From Sipunculus nudus (Eukaryota; Annelida; Sipuncula; Golfingiida; Sipunculidae): DNA of 64,000 nucleotides. The translations under genes and the position numbers were made by a program. This document shows positions 42,134 through 53,100 of this stretch, in pieces; the first letter of the stretch is position 1, and each line of letters begins with the position of its first letter. The stretch spans positions 1,139,318-1,203,317 of the forward strand of contig CM049314.1 in assembly GCA_026874595.1 (NCBI GenBank), in the 5' to 3' direction. The notes below the pieces were generated by a model. It ran no database searches. It was given only the letters and a program-made list of their open reading frames with translations, and was not told where the DNA came from.

Positions 42134-43560
42134 ACATTAAGTGTGGTACAGTACCACTAAAAAACTCAGTCGTGCTTAACAACCTGGATGCCACACTGTC
42201 ACACCTTACCGCACAGCAACAAAAAGACATCAAGCACCTGCTGTGGAATTATGAACATTTGTTTAGTGACATTCCAATGCGAGCTAACATCTTGTGCCAT
42301 GACGTCGATGTTGGCGAGGCAAGCGCATTCAAGTAGAATCCTTAAAGACTGAGTCTAGGAAAGCAAAAGTATCTACAGGATGAAATTCAATATTGACTGG
42401 ACAATGATTTTATTGAAACCAGTAACAGTAACTGGAGTTCACCAAGTTTTTCTGTGCCAACACCTGATGGAATTTACCGTATGTGCACAGATAATCGAAA
42501 ACTAAACTCTGTCACCAATACTGAAACGTTCCAAATTCCGAGGATCGATGATTGTATTGATATAGTCGGTAGATCAAGATATGTCTCCAAGTTTGACTTG
42601 CTAAAAGGATTCTGGCAAGTTCCGCTGACAGATCGCGCGAAAGAAGTGTCCGCATTTGTGACGCCGCAAGGACTATTCCAGTATAAAATTATGCCGTTTG
42701 GCATGAAGAACTCGCCAGCCACGTTCCAGCACCTCATCCATATAATTGTCAAGGACATTCAGCGCTGCGACGCATATATTGATGAATTTATCGTGTACAG
42801 CGACACCTGGGAGAAACATCTGCAAATTCTTCGCAACCTCTTCGAAAGACTCAGTGAATCACGTCTGACCATCAACTTAGTAAATTTTTTGGGTCATATT
42901 GTAGGGCAGGGTCAAGTAAAACCTGTTGATGCTAAAATAAGTGCTATTTCTGCATTTCCTAGACCAGAAAACAAAAAGCAAATAATGCCTTTTCTTGGTA
43001 TGGTTGGATATTACAGGAAGTTTGGTCCAAATTTCTCAGCTGTAGCTGAACCTTTGACTAACTTGTTAAAGAAGAAACAAAAGTTTGTATGGACTGTTCA
43101 GTGTGAAAATGCATTTCAGAATTTGAAAGCAATTCTACAAAGTTCTCCAGTTTTGGTGGCTCCAGACGTTTCTGTACCTTTTAAGTTAGATGTAGATGCT
43201 AGTGATACTGCTGCTGGTGCTGTGTTGTTACAAGAAGCCAATGATGGCATAGATCATCCAATTTGTTATTTCTCAAGAAAGTATAATGCAAACCAGAAAA
43301 ACTACTCCACTATTGAAAAGAATGTTTGGCTTTGATTTTGGCATTGCAACATTTTGAAGTTTATGTTTCTACATCAGTCAAGCCTATCATTGTCTTCGGT
43401 GATGACGTTCATGGACAAGTTGAAGTGTAAAAATCACATTGTTGAGATGGAGTTTGTTTTTACAGGATTACAACCTTGAAATAAGACACATTAAAGGGAA
43501 AGACAATGCACTTGCTGATTGCTTATCGAGATGTTTAGGAAATGTTGTAAACAAGATGTT
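42134..43560 (+). pseudogene. Reverse transcriptase-RNase H remnant
   Basis: An integrase-RT connector with stops (for example TAG at 42334) leads into a frame open from before 42454 to the TGA at 43333. Position 42454 is GTG inside the domain, not a real start. Visible RT blocks are YRMCTDNRKLNSVT, KFDLLKGFWQVPL (catalytic Asp at 42595), MPFGMKNSPATFQ and the active-site box at 42775-42786. That box reads YIDE instead of the near-invariant YIDD. Just after SRLTIN the frame jumps to FLGHIVGQG, about ten residues short of the family, in frame. RNase H follows (LDVDAS at about 43189, STIEK at about 43309). A frameshift after 43335 separates its C-terminal block HIKGKDNALADCLSR (about 43487-43531). 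The protein would copy RNA to DNA and degrade the RNA template; the active-site change and frame breaks argue against activity. Confidence 0.9.
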
Positions 43561-43664
43561 AATGTAATGTTGTTGATAAGATGATTTTTTTTTAGATGTT
43601 GTAAAAATTTTGTGATTGTAATCGCATAAAGAAAGTTTTTTTTGAGAAAACTTTGTTTTTTCTT

Positions 43665-43677
43665 ACAGGATGGGGAG
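43665..43677 (+). other. Polypurine tract
   Basis: AGGATGGGGAG lies immediately 5' of the 3' LTR's TGTTAC. This is the expected place and composition for the plus-strand primer, with one pyrimidine interruption. Confidence 0.6.
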
Positions 43678-44547
43678 TGTTACAGATGTCTCTTTTATTG
43701 TATGTGTATGTGCAGCACTAGCATTGGTCCTCGCCATGACGGCATAGCCCGGCCCACGCGTGGGGTCTGACGTGTATACAGCTGTCATGCTAGTCTGGGG
43801 CTTTCTCGCCTGGCCCAGCCGGGCCCGCCCACGTGTGAACCCTGACTTGTAGAAATACAGCAGTCTTCTTCTAGATGTTTCCCTTACGAACGCGTGTGTA
43901 CTGTGTATTATGTATTGTTCTTTAGATTTTTCGGAAAATGGAAAGTTCTCGGCTTGAGATGAGAAGCTATAAATAGGGGTTGTGTATTAGAGCCAGGAGG
44001 AGAGGAGAGAAATATTCCAGCGGACACAGAAGCGTGTAAGTCAGTTGTGGACCTTTTCCGATAAGTGCGGCAATTAAAGCTTTTCTTTTAATTTGTGACG
44101 GATTTTATATAGTCTTCAGTTTGCCTTTCGGATAACTGCCAGGATTTCACTTTGGATTACAGTAGATTGATTTTGTGATTTCATTGGACTTATTCTATGA
44201 GATGATTTGTGTGAACTGTTCATCCGGTTTATACATTTTAAAGGACTTGTCGCTGTGACAGTGGTGGTATCCAGGTACTGTGCACTTTGTTTATTATGCT
44301 TTGTGATTATATTGATTTGCTGTTATACTGTTGTTGTACTGTGTAATTGTATTGATTTAGTGTATTGTAAGTATAGGGTTGTTTTAAGAATAAATTATAG
44401 TTATTTGTTAACAAAAAGCCACTGACTTCTTTATTCATTCCGCTAGACATTTCACGCTGCCTAGTGTTACAGAATCTGATTTTTTTTCTCCATGACAAAG
44501 TTTATGTTCGTCACGCATACGTGATCTGTTGATATTATGTTCCGTAA
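43678..44547 (+). repeat. 3' LTR (870 bp)
   Basis: Begins TGTTAC. Its last six bases are GTAAAA, one change from the 5' LTR's GTAACA. TATAAATA sits at 43968-43975 and AATAAA at 44389-44394. It carries small deletions relative to the 5' LTR, for example a shorter T-run near 44480. The following GTTAT resembles the GGTAT before the 5' LTR. Confidence 0.93.
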
Positions 44548-45784
44548 AAGTTATAATTTGTTTTATCAAGATTCAATTGGTTACCCAAAATTAGACCTGA
44601 ATTTTGTAAAAGTTTTTAGCATAAAAATAAAATCAGTACCTTGAATTTTGCCCACCTATGACCATAGCATATTTTCCCCCTTTAGAAGTGTTGATTTAAT
44701 TTTCTCATTATGTAAACTTAAGTATTTAATCTGTTTTTATCTGAAATTTGAAAATAAAAAGCAACAACATTGGGCTAGCTATTGAATTTGTTTAGGCTCT
44801 TTTGTATTCACTTGCATGTTCAAGTTGCAGGCAGGCCACTGCTGGTCATCGGAGGTCAGCTGTGCCAGGGTACCTTATTTGTGATGGGTCACTGTGACAG
44901 GCGTACAGTAATTCTCCCACTCCCCCCCCCAAGTATTATGTAGTAATTGTATTGTTTGCCCTGTGTTTCCTTAATTTTGTAGAGGTGTTGTAATTCCCAC
45001 CTTTCCCCCTTCCCTGTCATTGATTTCTTACATCTGTGCATGGCGACATAAGTTTTGTTGCAAATGTGTAAATTTTATTTATATTTTTAAATTAGTACAG
45101 AAAACATAAAGATATGATTGAAATATATTCTTGCCTCAGGAGAATTGGAAATAAAGTGATCAGCTCTGTGAATAAAGTGAATGTCCTGTATGTATATACA
45201 GAGACGTTGTAAACCCATCATCCCCCCCCCCCCCCCCCCCCCAACCATCACCGCCGCCAAAACCACTAATTCCCTGCACCAGTGGATTGAGGATATCAGT
45301 TATATTGCAACTGTATACTTTTTTCTATGAAATAAATTATATATATTCAAAAAGATGTAATTGGACAAATGTTTAAACTGCTGAACTGTCAAGAATTTAT
45401 CTAAAAGCAAACCAATGATCATGGTAATAATATCGATATCATGTTCACAAACTGCTCATATGCTTTAGTTTCTACATTAGGAAACACAGGTCACAAATAT
45501 CATTTGCAACAATTATTTACTCATCAATACAAACCAATTATATCAACCAACCATAGTCTATATTACCCCTTCTTCTCAGACTGTATCTCCATTTGATTTT
45601 ATTTTAGATTTTTTTACCCTTAAGGTCAACTTTAGGTGAGTGACCTACGGGTTCCTCGTTTAAGGATGGCCTAAAGTGTTAGGCTGAATGTCAAAACAAA
45701 AAAAAAAAAATCAAAAGAGACAAGGAAAACCAAACTGGTAGCTTATTCAATCAAAGAATAAAAGGCAATAGGAAAACTATTACA
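44548..45784. other. AT-rich spacer with a 21-nt poly-C tract
   Basis: No gene is supported. A shorter C9 run lies at 44922-44930. A pure C21 tract at 45222-45242 follows AAACCCATCAT. Such a tract can form an i-motif or, on the opposite strand, a G-quadruplex. It is also prone to sequencing length error. Several AATAAA hexamers occur but with no linked gene. Confidence 0.6.
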
Positions 45785-46207
45785 GGTTCCTGCAATTATA
45801 GGTTAAGTGAATAAAAATACCGAATTTTCGACAGTTTTAAGGGGTAGGGGTAAATATTGGTATCTGCCACTGATGACAAATATATAAACACATCACATAT
45901 GACACACCATCAGAAAGCCCTACGCCTAACCTATCTATTGAGACCAAATTTGTTATGATATATTTTGTGTTCATGAAGTTATTAACTGAATACTGTGGAA
46001 AAGTTGATGCAGATTAAAGTTTAAATTTCATGCAGGGTCAATACATTAAATAGCGGATAACTATGACTAAAGCTACCACTCTGGATCAGTTATCATACGA
46101 AAAATCACATTTATAGACGTATACCTTTAAGAAAGCCTACTTAAGTGTTGCCACCCTGGCTGGTACCAATATGTGGAAAATGAGCTCTTGGCCCATGGAC
46201 TACAGGA
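45785..46207 (-). repeat. Right arm of diverged inverted repeat
   Basis: Reverse complement of the family at 36820-37190. It contains TTTTAAGGGGTAG, GTATCTGCC, CTATCTATTGAG, GTTATTAAC, ATACTGTGGAAAAGT, TTAAAGTTTAAATTT, GCCACCCTGG and GGCCCATGGACTAC in the inverted order expected. The right arm lies next to degenerate repeats and stray 79-bp units, as the left arm lies next to the 79-bp array. Confidence 0.75.
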
Positions 46208-46534
46208 AGATCTGTACGCATAAGCACATTACTTGATAGATCAGGGCAAAATAGTGATACTACGCATGACTGAACATTTGCTACTGGTTCCAACAGTAAA
46301 ATTGATATTTCCAGAACACAGCTTGCAGAATATAGATCACTATGACCTTATTTAAGGTTTGCAAGGATTTATTTTTCAGCTGAGCTGAAAAGTACATTCT
46401 TGGTCCAGTGGTTACGATTTCTGCCCTGCTTTGGTATCAAATGTTCAATTATACTGGGGAGGGGGGTATTATAAGCCCCAAAGCTCGGAGCATACGGGTA
46501 ACAGAGACCTTATTTCAGGTTTTCAATGAGACCT

Positions 46535-46990
46535 CTCATGGACCTCCCTGGATGTTCAGTTAGAAGATTTAAGATCCAGTGGTTACGATATGGGCCCTGT
46601 TATAGAAAAAAAATCCAGATGGCGTCACCAATATACAGGAACTGATGAAACACTGCATGATCAATATGCATGCAAAGAATTAATGGTGATCATTGCATTT
46701 GTTGTTCAGATACTGGTGCTTTTGTAATAAATTTTTAATTATTCTAGGGGGGTTACTTCTGAGCTCCATAGCCCATTTTCAAGGGCCTTCCTTGATGTCA
46801 AGTTAGAAGATTCTAGGACCAGCGATTACGATTTGTACCCTGTTAACGGATGGCCGCATCTTTAAAGGTCTAGAAAAAGAGTGAAAAATGCGTAAAAATT
46901 CGAAAAAAAAATCCAGACGGCGCCACTTGTCTTCAGGAAATGATTACACACTCCTTGAACAATATGCATGCAAAGAATCATGGTGATCAG
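46535..46990. repeat. Degenerate direct duplication, about 240-bp period
   Basis: Two segments (about 46535-46700 and 46785-46990) share, in order, CCTTGATGT or CCTGGATGT, GTTAGAAGATT, a GACCAGCG-ATTACGAT or TCCAGTGG-TTACGAT block, AAATCCAGA-GGCG, CAATATGCATGCAAAGAAT and GGTGATCA. A weaker third echo (TCCAGTGGTTACGATTT) lies at about 46402. Origin unknown. Confidence 0.7.
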
Positions 46991-46995
46991 CTGAG

Positions 46996-47190
46996 CTAAA
47001 AACAGGGAGTTTACAATGATTCTGGTTAAGTCCGTATCAATGTCAGCTAAGCTCAGGCGTCACCGACGGTATTATAAAAAAGGAGTTTACGGTGATTCTG
47101 GTTTAGTCAATATCAAATGTCGGTATTTAAAAAAAAACAAGGAGTTTACAAAGATTTTCGTTATCTCAGTATCAATGTCAGCTTAGCTCA
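46996..47190 (+). repeat. Diverged outlying copies of the 79-bp repeat
   Basis: About 2.5 units match the 35669-36640 family. The first (AAACAGGGAGTTTACAATG to GGCGTCACCGACGG) is well preserved; the next two are shortened and mutated. Orientation is the same as in the main array although the neighbouring inverted arms are opposed. This is evidence that the 79-bp unit is dispersed rather than local. Confidence 0.8.
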
Positions 47191-47552
47191 TTCATGACGG
47201 ATTCGTCCTTTTTTTTCGGTATGGTTTGTTTTAAGAATCTAGTCGAGTAATAATATTCTAAAATATGACATATTGATACTTATGACTCCATTTAGTGGTC
47301 AGCTATCATTTATATTGCGGTCATGACCTCCCTATAGTGGGCATCTCTGTATTGTGAGCAGTTTAGCCAAGTCGCACGGGTGCCCGTATTATAGAGGCTC
47401 CACTGTTTTACCTCCGATCTTCTTTTTTATTTCATCACTTCTCAAGCAAAAGCAACACTTCCTCCAAAAGTCATAGATAATTCAGAAAAGTTTTTCCCGG
47501 AAAAGTTATGACGTCATTGGACAGATGTCGACCAGGACACAGTGGGGCATCA
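47191..47552. other. Unique spacer between repeat blocks
   Basis: No gene or recognised element. Short T- and A-runs occur, with TGACGTCA-like sequence at 47510 (ATGACGTCATT, a CRE-type palindrome) just before the next repeat block. Confidence 0.5.
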
Positions 47553-47722
47553 TGGATTGGTAATCTGCTTTATCGGCATCCTCTTTGTGTATTTGTGGAT
47601 TGGTTATCTGCTTTATCGGCATCCGCTTTGTCTATTTGTGGATTGGTTATCTGCTTTATCGTTATCCGCTCTGTTTATTTGTGGATTGGTTATCTGCTTT
47701 ATCGTTATCCGCTCTGTTTATT
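47553..47722. repeat. Second 43-bp tandem repeat, four copies
   Basis: Four units start at 47553, 47596, 47639 and 47682, each containing TGGATTGGTTATCTGCTTTA and a TCCGCTTTGT-like half. They are unrelated in sequence to the 34574 array despite the same 43-bp length. The unit has no stop in the forward frames, so three overlapping ORFs of 173-180 codons run through it. These are repeat artefacts. Confidence 0.88.
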
Positions 47723-47990
47723 GCTTGCCGGAAATCTTCGATTTCGGCAAGCATGTTCGTCAGTTGCGTATGTCTGTTTGTCTCTTTGTTTATTGCTTGC
47801 CGGAATCAAAGATTTCGGCAAGCATATTGGTCAGTTGCGTATGTCTGTTTGTTGCTTGCCGGAATCAAAGATTTCGGCAAGCATATTGGTCAGTTGCGTA
47901 TGTCTGTTTGTCTGTCTGTTTGTTGCTTGCCGGAATCAAAGATTTCGGCAAGCATATTGGTCAGTTGCGTATGTCTGTCTGTCTGTTTGT
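47723..47990. repeat. Four tandem hairpin repeats with (TCTG)n tails
   Basis: Each unit has GCTTGCCG (47723, 47795, 47854, 47925) paired with CGGCAAGC (47745, 47816, 47875, 47946) across a 13-14 nt loop. Each ends in TCAGTTGCGTATGTCTG and a variable run of CTGT. Unit length varies (72, 59, 71 bp) through the microsatellite tail. One further copy sits at 63088-63116 inside the second array. Half-sites (CCGGCAAGCG) occur at the equivalent point of most long modules. Confidence 0.88.
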
Positions 47991-48429
47991 CTGTCTGTTT
48001 GTTTGTTTGTCACCACTCTCCTGGCCACAATTTTGCCACAATAACCTTGAAACTTACAGGGATGTTGGAAAACATAATTTCTAGGTGCCCTATTGTTTTT
48101 GGTTAAAATTGATCAAAGGTCAAGGTCAAGGTCGTCAAAACTTCTCAAAACGTTTTTTTCTTCATATCTTTGTGACTATTAGTCGTATCTACTTCAACAA
48201 TAGCTCATTTTAATCGTCATTCCAAGGCCTGTCATCTGGTGTGTAGCTGACTCAAATTTGCCGTAACCATGGTTACAATTTTTGGGGGAAAAATTCATGA
48301 TATTCAAAAATAAGGGATCTTATTTTTCTAACTTTTTCAGTTTTAAAACTAGAGTGATCTAGTTTTTTGCATCAGGTAGCATTCAACTAGTACTACAAGA
48401 TTTTATTACAAGTCTTGCAGTATCTCGTA

Positions 48430-48454
48430 AAATATCTCGTGAATAGAGATATTT
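48430..48454. other. Conserved perfect hairpin AAATATCTC / GAGATATTT
   Basis: A 9-bp perfect inverted repeat with a 7-nt loop (GTGAATA). The same hairpin recurs in every long module, for example 49380-49404 and 51304-51328. It stays intact in copies where neighbouring bases vary. Role unknown; it could be a protein-binding palindrome or a remnant of a mobile-element end. Confidence 0.6.
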
Positions 48455-50152
48455 CGAGATTTCATTCATCTTGCGCCAAAGGCCACATTATTGCAGGAAT
48501 CTTTTTGAAACTGACATATCATAAGTCCTACACTAGTGTCTCGAAATTTTTTTTTCATTTTTTGAATATGGCTGCTAGGGGGCGCTGCACACGACCCTCA
48601 CACAGATATCATTACATTGGTCATATCTCTAAAATCCAAAGCCTCAATTTCATAAACTATAGCTTAATTTTTCCCTTTGAGTCTTCTCCATAAACTGATA
48701 ATGTCATCTGGTCTCAATCTTGTGTCACTTTGTCAGTGTGTCTGTCTGTTTGTCAGTTGTCCTCAAATTCGCCTGCTTGCTCTTGCGTCTCACATATAGC
48801 ATTCTACAGGCCACAGTTTTGAAAGAATCCTTTTGGAACTATTACATCTTAAGTCTTACACTAATATCTCGAAACGAATTTTTCATTTTCCGGATATGGG
48901 CGCTAGGGGGCGCTGAACTCGAACCTCTCCCAACATATCATGCTTTTTTGTTTGTTTGTTTGTCATCACTCTCCTGACCACAATTTTGCAGCAATAACCT
49001 TGAAACTTACAGGGATGATGAAAAACATAATATCTAGGTGCCCTTTTGTTTCTGGCCAAAATAGGTCAAAGGTCAAGGTCAAGGTTGTCAAAACTTTTCA
49101 AAAAGGTTTTTTCTTCATATCTTTGTGACTATTAGTCGTATCTACTTCAACGATAGCTCATTTTACTCGTCATTCCAAGGCCTGTCATCTGGTGTGTAGC
49201 TGACTCAAATTTGCCGTAACCACGGTTACAAGTTTTGGGGGAAAAGTCATAATATTCGAAAATCTGGGGTCTTATTTTTCTAACTTTGTCAGATTTAAAG
49301 CTAGAGTTATTTAGTTTTTGCATCAGGTAGCATTCAACTAGTACTACAAGATTTTATTAAAGTCTTGCAGTATCTCGTAAAATATCTCGTGAATAGAGAT
49401 ATTTCGAGATTTCCTTCATCTTGCGTCAAAGGCCACATTATTGCAGGAACCTTTTTGAAACTGTCAGATCATAAGTCCTACACTAGTATCTCGAAATTGT
49501 TTTTTCATTTTTTGAATATGGCTGCTAGGGGGCGCTGCACACAACCCTCACACACATATCATTACATTGGCCACATCTCTAAAACCCAAACCCTCAATTA
49601 CATAAACTTTAGCTTATTTTTTCCCTATGAGTCTTCTCCATAAACTGATAATGTCATCTGGTCTCAATCTTGTGTCACTTTGTCAGTGTGTCTGTCTGTT
49701 TGTCAGTTGTCCTCAAATTCGCCTGCTTGCTCTTGCGTCTCGCATATAGCATTCTACAGGCCACAGTTTTGAAAGAATCCTTTTGAAACTTTTACATCTT
49801 AAGTCTTACACTAATATCTCAAAAGAAATTTTCAATTTTCCGGATATGGGCGCTAGGGGGCGCTGAACTCGAACCTCTCCCAACATATCATGCTTTGGCA
49901 AATCTCCAAAACTATAAACCTCAGTTACATAAACTGTAGCTTTTTTCTTCCTTTGAGTCTTTTTCATAACCTGGAGTAGTCATCTGGACTCAATCTTGAG
50001 TCACTTTGTCAGTGTGTCCGTCTGTTTGTCAGTTGTCCTAAAATTCGGCTGCTTGCTGGTTCTTGCGTCTCACATATAGCATTCTATAGGCCACAGTTTT
50101 GATGAAATCCTTTTGAAAATATTACACCTTATGTCTTACACTAATATCTAGA

Positions 50153-53100
50153 AAATAAATTTTTCATTTTCCGGATATGGCCACAAGTGGGCGCTGCACA
50201 CGACCCTCACACACATACAAATGTATTGGCCATATCTCTAAACCCAAAGCCTCAGTTACATAAACTAAAGCTTATTTTCCTCCTTTGAGTCTTCTGCATA
50301 ACCTGATTAAGGCATCTGGTTTCAATCTTCTGTCACTTTGTCAGTGTGTCCATCTGTTTGTACGTTATCCTCAAAGTCGCCTGCTTGCTGGTTCTTACGC
50401 CTTACATATAGCATTCTACAGGCCACAGCTTTGACGGAATCCTTTTGAAACTGGGACATCTTATGTCATACACTAATAATACAAAACGCATTTGTCGTCT
50501 TCGGAATATGTCCGCTAGAGGGCGCTACAGTCGAACCTCCCAAGTATATCATTTATTCGCCATACCTCCAAAACTATAAATCTAAATTACATAAATTATA
50601 ACTCATTTTCTTCATAACTCACACTCTCCATAACTAGGTAAAGTCATCTGGTGTCAATCTTGTCTCACAAAGCCAGTATGTCTGTCTGTTCGTCTTTTGT
50701 TGTCAGCTTTGTCTGCTTCCCTGTTCTTTTGTCTCATATGTCATTCTACAGGCCACATATTCTCAGCAATGTCCCTGAGAGTCATTCCATTAATAGAAAA
50801 CCGACAATATGTTCTGTCTGTCCGTCTGTGTTTCACTTCTGATTTCCGGCAAGCGTTCAACCTATGGTCGTCTAGTTTGTTTGTCACCACTCTCCTGGCC
50901 ACAATTTTGCCACAATTACCTTGAAAGTTACAGGGATCTTCGAAAACATAATTTCTAGGTGCCCTATTGTTTTTGGTTAAAATTGATCAAAGGTCAAGGT
51001 CAAGGTCGTCAAAATTTCTCAAAACGTTTTTTTTCTTCATATCTTTGTGACTGTTAATCGTATCTACTTCAATAATAGCTCATTTTAATCGTCATTCCAA
51101 GGCCTGTCATCTGGTGTGTAGCTGAATTAAATTTGCCGTAACCATGGTTACAAATTTTTGGGGAAAAGTCATGATATTCGAAAATAAGGGATCTTATTTT
51201 TCTAACTTTGTCAGTTTTAAAGCTAGAGTGATCTAGTTTTTTGCATCAGGTAGCATTCAACTAGTACTATAAGATTTTATTACAAGTCCTGCAGTATCTC
51301 GTAAAATATCTCGTGAATAGAGATATTTCGAGATTTCATTCATCTTGCGCCAAAGGCCACATTATTGCAGGAATCTTTTTGAAACTGACATATCATAAGT
51401 CCAACACTAGTATCTCGAAAATTGTTTTTTCATTTTTTGAATATGGCTCCTAGGGGGCGCTGCACACGACCCTCACACAGATATCATTACATTGGCCATA
51501 TCTCTAAAACCCAAAGCCTCAATTACATAAACTATAGCTTATTTTTTCCCTCTAAATCTTCTCCATAAACTGATAATGTCATCTGGTCTCAATGTTGTGT
51601 CACTTTGTCATTGTGTCCGTCTGTTTGTTAGTTGTCCTCAAATTCGCCTGCTTGCTCTTGCGTCTCACATATAGCATTCTACAGGGCCCCAGTTTTTAAA
51701 GAAGCATTTGAAAACTGATGCATATTATGTTTTACAGAAATATCTCAAAACATTTTTTCTATTTTCCGGATATGGCCGCTAGGGGGCGCTGCACCTGACC
51801 CTCACACACATATCATTATATTGACCATATCTCTAAAACCCAAAGGCACAATTACAGAAACTATGGCTTATTTTATTTCCCTGAGTCTTCTCCATGACCT
51901 AGTAATGTCATCTGGTCTCAATCTTGTGTCACTTTGTCAGTGTGTCTGTTTGTCAGTTGTCCTCAAATCCGCCTACTTGCTGGTTCTTGCGTCTCATATA
52001 TAGCATTCTACAGGCCACAGTTTTTTTTTCAGGAATCCTTTTAAAACTGGTACATCTTATGTGTTACACTAATATCTCAAAATAGATTTTTCATTTTCCG
52101 GATATAGCCACTAGGGGGCGCTGCACTTTCACCTCCCCAACATATCATGTTTTGGCTATCTCTCCAAAATTATAAACCTTACCTACATAAACTATCGCTA
52201 ATTTTGCTCTTCTTCACCTTCGGCGCTTTTGTCTGTAATCTGTTATCACAGATGTGTCAGTATGTCTATCTGTTCGTCTTTTGTTGTCAGCTTTGTCTGC
52301 TTCCTCGTTGCTTTGTCTGATATGTCATTTTACAGGCCACAACTTCTCAGCAAACGCTGAGGGTCATTCAAATAATAGAAAACCCACAATATGTTCTGTC
52401 TGTCCGTCTGTCTGTCATTTCAACTTCCGGCAAGCGCTCGACCTCTGGTCGTCTAGTTTGTTTGTCACCACTCTCCTGGCCACAATTTTGCCACAATAAC
52501 CTTGAAACTTACAGGGATCTTCGAAAACATAATTTCTAGGTGTCCTGTTGTTTTTGGTTAAAATAGATCAAAGGTCAAGGTCAAGGTCGTCAAAACTTCT
52601 CAAAACGTTTTTTTCTTCATATTTTTGTGACTATTAGTCGTATCTACTTCAACAATAGCTCATTTTAATCGTCATTCCAAGGCCTGTCATCTGGTGTATA
52701 GCTGACTCAAATTTGCCGTAACCGTGGTTACAAATTTTTGGGGAAAAGTCATGATATTCCAAAATAAGGGATATTATTTTTCTAACTTTGTCAGTTTTAA
52801 AGCTAGAGGGATCTAGTTTTTTGCATCAGGTAGCATTCAACTAGTACTACAAGATTTTATTACAAGTCTTGCAGTATCTCGTAAAATATCTCGTGAATAG
52901 AGATATTTCGAGATTTCATTCATCTTGCGCCAAAGGCCACATTATTGCAGGAATCTTTTTTGAAACTGACATATCATAAGTCCTACACTAGTATCTCGAA
53001 ATAAGTTTTTCATTTTTTTGAATATGGCTCCCAGAGGGCGCTGCACGCGACCCTCACACAGATATCATTACATTGGCCATATCTCTAAAACCCAAAGCCT

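Larger units (their letters stand above)
38208..44547 (+). mobile_element. Gmr1-like (Ty3/gypsy) LTR retrotransposon, defective
   Basis: A 6.3-kb element with two LTRs in direct orientation, a primer site, a gag remnant, integrase, reverse transcriptase-RNase H, a polypurine tract and the 3' LTR, in that order. The candidate target duplication is GGTAT (38203-38207) against GTTAT (44548-44552), 4 of 5 identical. Sequence motifs are Ty3/gypsy (GPY/F module, LPFGM-like RT block read as MPFGM, CX2C integrase finger). Integrase nevertheless precedes RT, and RNase H runs up to the 3' LTR. Known: that combination, plus a SCAN-like capsid, characterises Gmr1-like elements, described first from fish and other deuterostomes. 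Gag and integrase carry several stops and frameshifts, and no protease D-T/S-G motif is visible. The element is inactive. Confidence 0.9.

Noticed and set aside
47508-48106. Three overlapping plus-strand ORFs of 173-180 codons
   Set aside because: They read the same 43-bp and hairpin tandem repeats in all three frames. The apparent Cys/Leu-rich proteins mirror the DNA repeat, with no domain.
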